Below, piece by piece: positions 35,047 to 38,630 of a DNA stretch of 38,630 nt. A program made the position numbers and the translations under genes. The notes under the pieces are model-generated. The model searched no databases, was not told where the DNA came from, and saw only the letters and a program-made list of their open reading frames with translations. The number at the start of each line of letters is the position of its first letter. The stretch's first letter is position 1. The stretch spans positions 1-38,630 of the forward strand of contig JACPOC010000004.1 of NCBI GenBank assembly GCA_016185125.1, written 5' to 3'. Origin of the DNA: Bacteroidota bacterium (GTDB taxonomy: Bacteria; Bacteroidota; Bacteroidia; B-17B0; Aurantibacillaceae).

Positions 35047-37113
35047 TTAAACTCTTATTCCAATTATTAAAACATCATCCACCTGCTCCAGATTACCTTT
35101 CCAATCTGTAAGGGTTTTGGCCAAGGTTTCGCGCTGCTGTTCCATAGATTGATGTTGAATGGATAAAATTAATTGCTGCAAGGGTTTATACTTAAATTTT
35201 TTACCATTGTTTCCTCCAAACTGATCGGCAAAACCATCGGTAAAAACGTACACCGTATCGCCGCTAAAAAGTTCTACTTCATGATTATTAAACTGGTGCA
35301 TTTCTTCTCCCAAAAAAATACCTATCGGAAATTTATCGCCTTTAATTTCCTGTAGTTCTGTATTTGCATTGTTCCTAATGATCCATACAGGATTATTAGC
35401 GCCCGAAAATTGCAGAACGGAGGAGTTTTGAGAAGTTTTATGTAGTGAACAAAGTGCAATATCCATTCCATCTTTTACAGTAGACTCTTCAATTGTTTGA
35501 CGGAGTGTTTCACTTAATCCAATATTAATTTCATTTAAAATATCTGAAGGTTTTATTTTATGATGCCCCTTAACAGCCTGGTTAAGTAAATTATGCCCCA
35601 CAATACTCATAAATGCTCCCGGAACGCCATGCCCGGTGCAATCCACGGCGGCAAAAAGAATTTTTTTTGTTCCCTTATCTTCCACTTCCTGTATCCAGTA
35701 AAAATCGCCGCTTACAATATCCTTAGGCTGATAAAGAACAAAAGATGTTCCCGCAAATATTTTGCTGAAGGCGGTGGTTGGAAGAATAGCTTCCTGAAGC
35801 CGGAGGGCATAACGTATACTGCTTTTAATATCTTTATGCTGATCTTCAATAATATTATAAGCAGTTTCAATTTTATTATTTTTTTCGGCGAGTTGATAAT
35901 TAATTTTTCTTTTTTGCACGTAGCCCCTAACAGCCAATAAGGCCAGCAGTAGAACCATTCCTCCACCAATAGCTACCGCCCAACTTATAAAACGCTGCCG
36001 GGTTAACTCATCGTTTTTAATTTTTTTATCTTTCATTAAAAGATCTATCTCTCTGCCTTTTTTTTCTGAATCAAAGCGGGTTTGCATTTCGGCAATTTGC
36101 TTGCTGCTTTCGCTGTTGTAAATAGAATCGTTTAACTGCTGATAAAATTCATTCATAAAAAGAGCATCCTTATAATTTCCTGCTTTTTTATATACTTTAT
36201 AAAGCCCCCTGTAAGCTTCAAGTGTTTTATCGTTGGCGCCTATTTTTAAAGCCTGCTCTAATCCTCTTTTATAGTAGGAAATTGAGGCGGGGTAAGCACC
36301 GCTTTGATAAAAAAAATCGCCTATATTGTTCAGAGCCAAAGCCATGCCGTAAACATTGCCTGCTTTTGCATAATTATCATAAGCTTTGGTAATATAAAAG
36401 CGTGCTTTTTTAAGATCATTTTGTTTTAAATAAGCACTGGCAATATTATTATAACAAGTTGCCACTGCTTCCTGATTACCAATTTCTTCGAATAATTTTA
36501 AAGCCTGAAAACAATAATCAAGTGCCTGCATCTGATCGTGCTTTTCGCCATACACATTGCTAAGTGCGATTAAGCAGGAAGCCGTACCCATTTTATTTTT
36601 AAGCTTTCGCGACATTGCTAAAGCCTGCTTAAAATATTTATATGCTTCATCGGGTTGGTGCATATCTAAAAAAACATTTCCTATAGCGCCCGAAGCAGAT
36701 AAAATACCCGAATCATTTCCTAAAGAATCGTTAATGCGCAAGGCTTTAATATAACAAGACAAGGCGGTTTTATAATCGGCCAAATTATAATAGCCGTTGC
36801 CCATATTATGGTAAGATTTGGCCTCAAAACGGCGCATGCCTTTACTTATTGAAAGTTTTGAAGCTTCAACGGCGTAATTAATAGATTTATTCGGATCCAT
36901 ATCTACCATATACACCGAAAGAGTATTTAGCATTTTTATTTTAAGAGAATCTACTGTAATTGTGGGAAGCACTTTTTGAAGAGAATCAATTTCGTGCTGA
37001 TCTTGTGCGCGGACTTTGGAGGGCGAAACAAAAAAAACAATAACAATAAAGCACCATGTTGCAAGGGAAAATAAGTGCTGAAATTTTGGGGGCAATTTCA
37101 ATAAATAAATCAT
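35047..37113 (-). CDS. TPR-containing SpoIIE-type (PP2C) protein phosphatase
   Basis: The ATG at 37113 gives 688 residues with a signal peptide (to about residue 37, ending KVRAQ); a start at 37164 adds 17 residues ahead of it and is rejected. The periplasmic part (about 40-340) holds TPR repeats (SYHNMGNGYYNLADYKTA, CYNNIASAYLKQND, ALNNIGDFFYQSG). A membrane segment (about 375-398, GGGMVLLLALLAVRG) leads to a coiled coil and a cytosolic SpoIIE domain (about 430-688) with metal-binding D491 (VDCTGHGVPG) and D626 (FTDGFADQFGG), ending QVDDVLIIGI. Such proteins sense a signal outside and dephosphorylate anti-sigma-antagonist partners inside; no partner is visible here. Confidence 0.92.
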   Translation of the reverse strand: MIYLLKLPPKFQHLFSLATWCFIVIVFFVSPSKVRAQDQHEIDSLQKVLPTITVDSLKIKMLNTLSVYMVDMDPNKSINYAVEASKLSISKGMRRFEAKSYHNMGNGYYNLADYKTALSCYIKALRINDSLGNDSGILSASGAIGNVFLDMHQPDEAYKYFKQALAMSRKLKNKMGTASCLIALSNVYGEKHDQMQALDYCFQALKLFEEIGNQEAVATCYNNIASAYLKQNDLKKARFYITKAYDNYAKAGNVYGMALALNNIGDFFYQSGAYPASISYYKRGLEQALKIGANDKTLEAYRGLYKVYKKAGNYKDALFMNEFYQQLNDSIYNSESSKQIAEMQTRFDSEKKGREIDLLMKDKKIKNDELTRQRFISWAVAIGGGMVLLLALLAVRGYVQKRKINYQLAEKNNKIETAYNIIEDQHKDIKSSIRYALRLQEAILPTTAFSKIFAGTSFVLYQPKDIVSGDFYWIQEVEDKGTKKILFAAVDCTGHGVPGAFMSIVGHNLLNQAVKGHHKIKPSDILNEINIGLSETLRQTIEESTVKDGMDIALCSLHKTSQNSSVLQFSGANNPVWIIRNNANTELQEIKGDKFPIGIFLGEEMHQFNNHEVELFSGDTVYVFTDGFADQFGGNNGKKFKYKPLQQLILSIQHQSMEQQRETLAKTLTDWKGNLEQVDDVLIIGIRV

Positions 37114-37134
37114 TCTAAAAAAAACATTATTTAT

Positions 37135-37142
37135 CAAATATA
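37135..37142 (-). promoter_or_regulatory. Candidate -7 box of the SpoIIE phosphatase gene
   Basis: The minus strand reads TATATTTG (37142-37135), a full match to TAnnTTTG, 21 nt before the chosen ATG. No clear TTG lies 19-20 nt upstream (the sequence there is TGTGTTAA-like). It supports the 37113 start over the one at 37164. Confidence 0.4.
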
Positions 37143-37234
37143 ACAATAAATCAATATTTAACACATTTGAACTTAATTTTTCACTTACTATATATTATAG
37201 CAAGCACCCGCCAAATTCTCAATTAACTTTGATT

Positions 37235-38398
37235 ATGCTTAAGCCTAAGGTTCTCCTTTCTAAAGGAATTCATAAAGAGTGCGAAATAATAAAAATTGAA
37301 TTTGAAAAAAATTCGCTTGTATTAGAACGTCTTAGGCAAATGCGTGGATTGCGGTGGAGCAAAACTTTGGCCTGTTGGTATGTTCCCTTAAATAATTGTC
37401 CGCATGGAGCTTTATATAATTTATTGAAAGATATTGCCTTGGTTAGTTTTAGTAAAGTAAACAAGCCTTTTTATGAAAATAGAGAAACACTCGCTCCTCT
37501 TAAAAATTACGAACAACCCAAGGAAGCAGATTGTAAGGAAGTTACACACAAGCTTACACCGGAGCATTATTTAAAACTCGAAAATTTTAAAATGTGGCTT
37601 CAAAGCAAGCGTTACAGTGCCAACACAATTGCAACCTATATTCAAGCTCTTAGTTTATTTCTGAGATATTTTTCTGAAAAAACTGTTGAAGCGATAGACA
37701 ATACAGACTTAATAAGCTTTAATAATAATTATATTTTACAGCATAAATTATCTTCTTCCTTTCAGAACCAAGTAGTAAATGCGGTTAAACTTTTTTTTTC
37801 AATTGTTGAAAATAAAAAAATACAGCCCCAATTAATTCACCGCCCAAAACGTGCAAAAGTGTTACCTAATGTGTTAAGCAAAGAAGAAGTTAAAGCCTTG
37901 CTGGCCGCTCCTTTAAATATAAAACACAAAACCATGCTAAGTTTAATTTATGCCTGTGGTTTACGATGTGGGGAATTAATAAGATTAACGCCCGCCTCGG
38001 TAGACGCTAACCGGCATCTTTTAATAATTAAACAATCTAAAGGCCGTAAAGACCGTATAATACCTTTAAGCGATAAAATATTGATGTTGTTGCGTAACTA
38101 TTATCAAATCTACAAACCAAAAACCTATCTTTTTGAAGGGCAAAAAGTAGGAGAAATGTATGATGAACGCAGTTTGCAGCAGGTTTTAAAGAATAGTGTG
38201 TTTAAAGCAAAAATACAAAAGCCGGTAACATTGCATTGGCTGAGGCACAGTTATGCAACTCACTTATTGGAAAACGGAACAGATTTGAGGTACATACAAG
38301 AGATATTGGGCCATAGCAGCAGCCGCACTACCGAAATTTACACCCATGTAAGTAATAAAAGCATTCAAAAAATTGTATCACCATTTGATTATTTGTAA
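37235..38398 (+). CDS. Tyrosine recombinase with an unusual N-terminal domain
   Basis: Site-specific DNA recombinase of the phage-integrase family. The ATG at 37235 gives 387 residues (a TTG at 37229 adds two). The catalytic domain (about 210-387) is intact: R244 (ACGLRCGEL), K269 (SKGRKDRIIPL), H334-x-x-R337 (LHWLRHSYATH), H360 (LGHSSSRTT) and Y369 (EIYTHVS). Residues about 110-190 form the SAM-like core-binding domain (YSANTIATYIQALSLFLRYF). The first 65 or so residues are extra: LRQMRGLRWSKTLACWYVPL looks like the HARP-type motif of annealing helicases. No other mobile-element gene is seen, and the region after it holds repeats and hairpins, so it may be a solo integrase at the edge of an element. 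Confidence 0.93.
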   Translation: MLKPKVLLSKGIHKECEIIKIEFEKNSLVLERLRQMRGLRWSKTLACWYVPLNNCPHGALYNLLKDIALVSFSKVNKPFYENRETLAPLKNYEQPKEADCKEVTHKLTPEHYLKLENFKMWLQSKRYSANTIATYIQALSLFLRYFSEKTVEAIDNTDLISFNNNYILQHKLSSSFQNQVVNAVKLFFSIVENKKIQPQLIHRPKRAKVLPNVLSKEEVKALLAAPLNIKHKTMLSLIYACGLRCGELIRLTPASVDANRHLLIIKQSKGRKDRIIPLSDKILMLLRNYYQIYKPKTYLFEGQKVGEMYDERSLQQVLKNSVFKAKIQKPVTLHWLRHSYATHLLENGTDLRYIQEILGHSSSRTTEIYTHVSNKSIQKIVSPFDYL

Positions 38399-38630
38399 AA
38401 AATGTTTAAATTTAACACTCCGCTACCAACATTCGGCAATCTCGCACCTGTGAGTGAGCTAACCGAAGGTTTATATCGGGTATAAGGTAGTTAGCCCACA
38501 TTGCTGACAAGAGAGTGACACCAAATTAATTGTATTTTCGGCTGACAAAAGAGTTTTCGGCTGACGAGATTCCGGTAAAGCAAGTTTTATTTCGTTAAGA
38601 CAACATTTTGGGGTCAATCTTGAAGTATCG
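38399..38630. repeat. Non-coding end with hairpin and short direct repeats after the recombinase
   Basis: No gene is seen. A hairpin GCTAAC/GTTAGC (38458-38463 with 38490-38495) encloses a nested pair CCGA/TCGG (38463-38466 with 38476-38479). TTTTCGGCTGAC occurs at 38535-38546 and 38554-38565. GCTGACAAGAGAG (38503-38515) recurs with one change at 38541-38553. Such a mix beside a tyrosine recombinase may be its recombination site, but the region is cut by the window edge. Confidence 0.5.

Noticed and set aside
37235-38630. Prophage or conjugative element
   Set aside because: Only the recombinase is present; no capsid, relaxase, portal or transfer gene lies in the window.

Overview
The window comes from an AT-rich member of the Bacteroidota. 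Three things in the sequence show this. The giant ribosomal-protein cluster has Bacteroidota-type gene order and protein lengths. Start codons lack Shine-Dalgarno sequences and are preceded by A-rich stretches. Promoters fit the Bacteroidota pattern TTG-N19/20-TAnnTTTG, and one secreted protein ends in a type IX secretion (T9SS) sorting tail. I cannot place it below phylum level. No rRNA or tRNA gene was seen.

Layout. (1) Positions 1-553 are non-coding: a phased array of the palindrome ATTGCAAT, some stem-loops, then the terminator of the ribosomal cluster. (2) Positions 554-18467, minus strand, hold 31 genes in one direction: rpsL-rpsG-fusA, then the S10, spc and alpha clusters fused end to end, finishing rpoA-rplQ. 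Two genes are short and easy to overlook, rpmJ (3803-3919) and rpmD (6129-6308). A strong promoter precedes rpsL and another lies inside the cluster, between rpsN and rpsH. tuf is not in the cluster. Several gaps between genes hold members of a GTTATTTGTTAT-type or AATTAAAAATT-type inverted-repeat family. (3) Positions 18719-21978, minus strand, hold a 59-residue small protein, a putative outer-membrane protein, a single-domain response regulator, and a helical protein of unknown function just upstream of it. (4) Positions 22243-31388 are a cyanophycin (multi-L-arginyl-poly-L-aspartate) locus: a DUF892 ferritin-like protein, cyanophycin synthetase A, isoaspartyl peptidase, cyanophycin synthetase B, cyanophycinase, and a second isoaspartyl peptidase facing them. 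(5) Positions 31425-34938 hold an HTTM membrane protein, a Thr/Ser-rich repeat protein, and a secreted cyanophycinase-like S51 peptidase with a T9SS tail. (6) Positions 35047-38398 hold a TPR-SpoIIE phosphatase and a tyrosine recombinase with an unusual N-terminal domain, followed by a repeat-rich non-coding end.

How the genes work together. The cyanophycin genes form a full cycle: polymer synthesis from Asp and Arg (two synthetases), breakdown to beta-Asp-Arg dipeptides (cyanophycinase), and hydrolysis to Asp and Arg (two isoaspartyl peptidases). The two synthetases are not equivalent. Synthetase B keeps the N-domain HxxEH motif (H79, E82, H83) of the primer-generating hydrolytic site, while synthetase A has Q, K and Y at those positions and a shorter N domain. 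The secreted S51 enzyme nearby may attack polymer outside the cell. This locus, with its asymmetric synthetase pair, is the most interesting part of the window.
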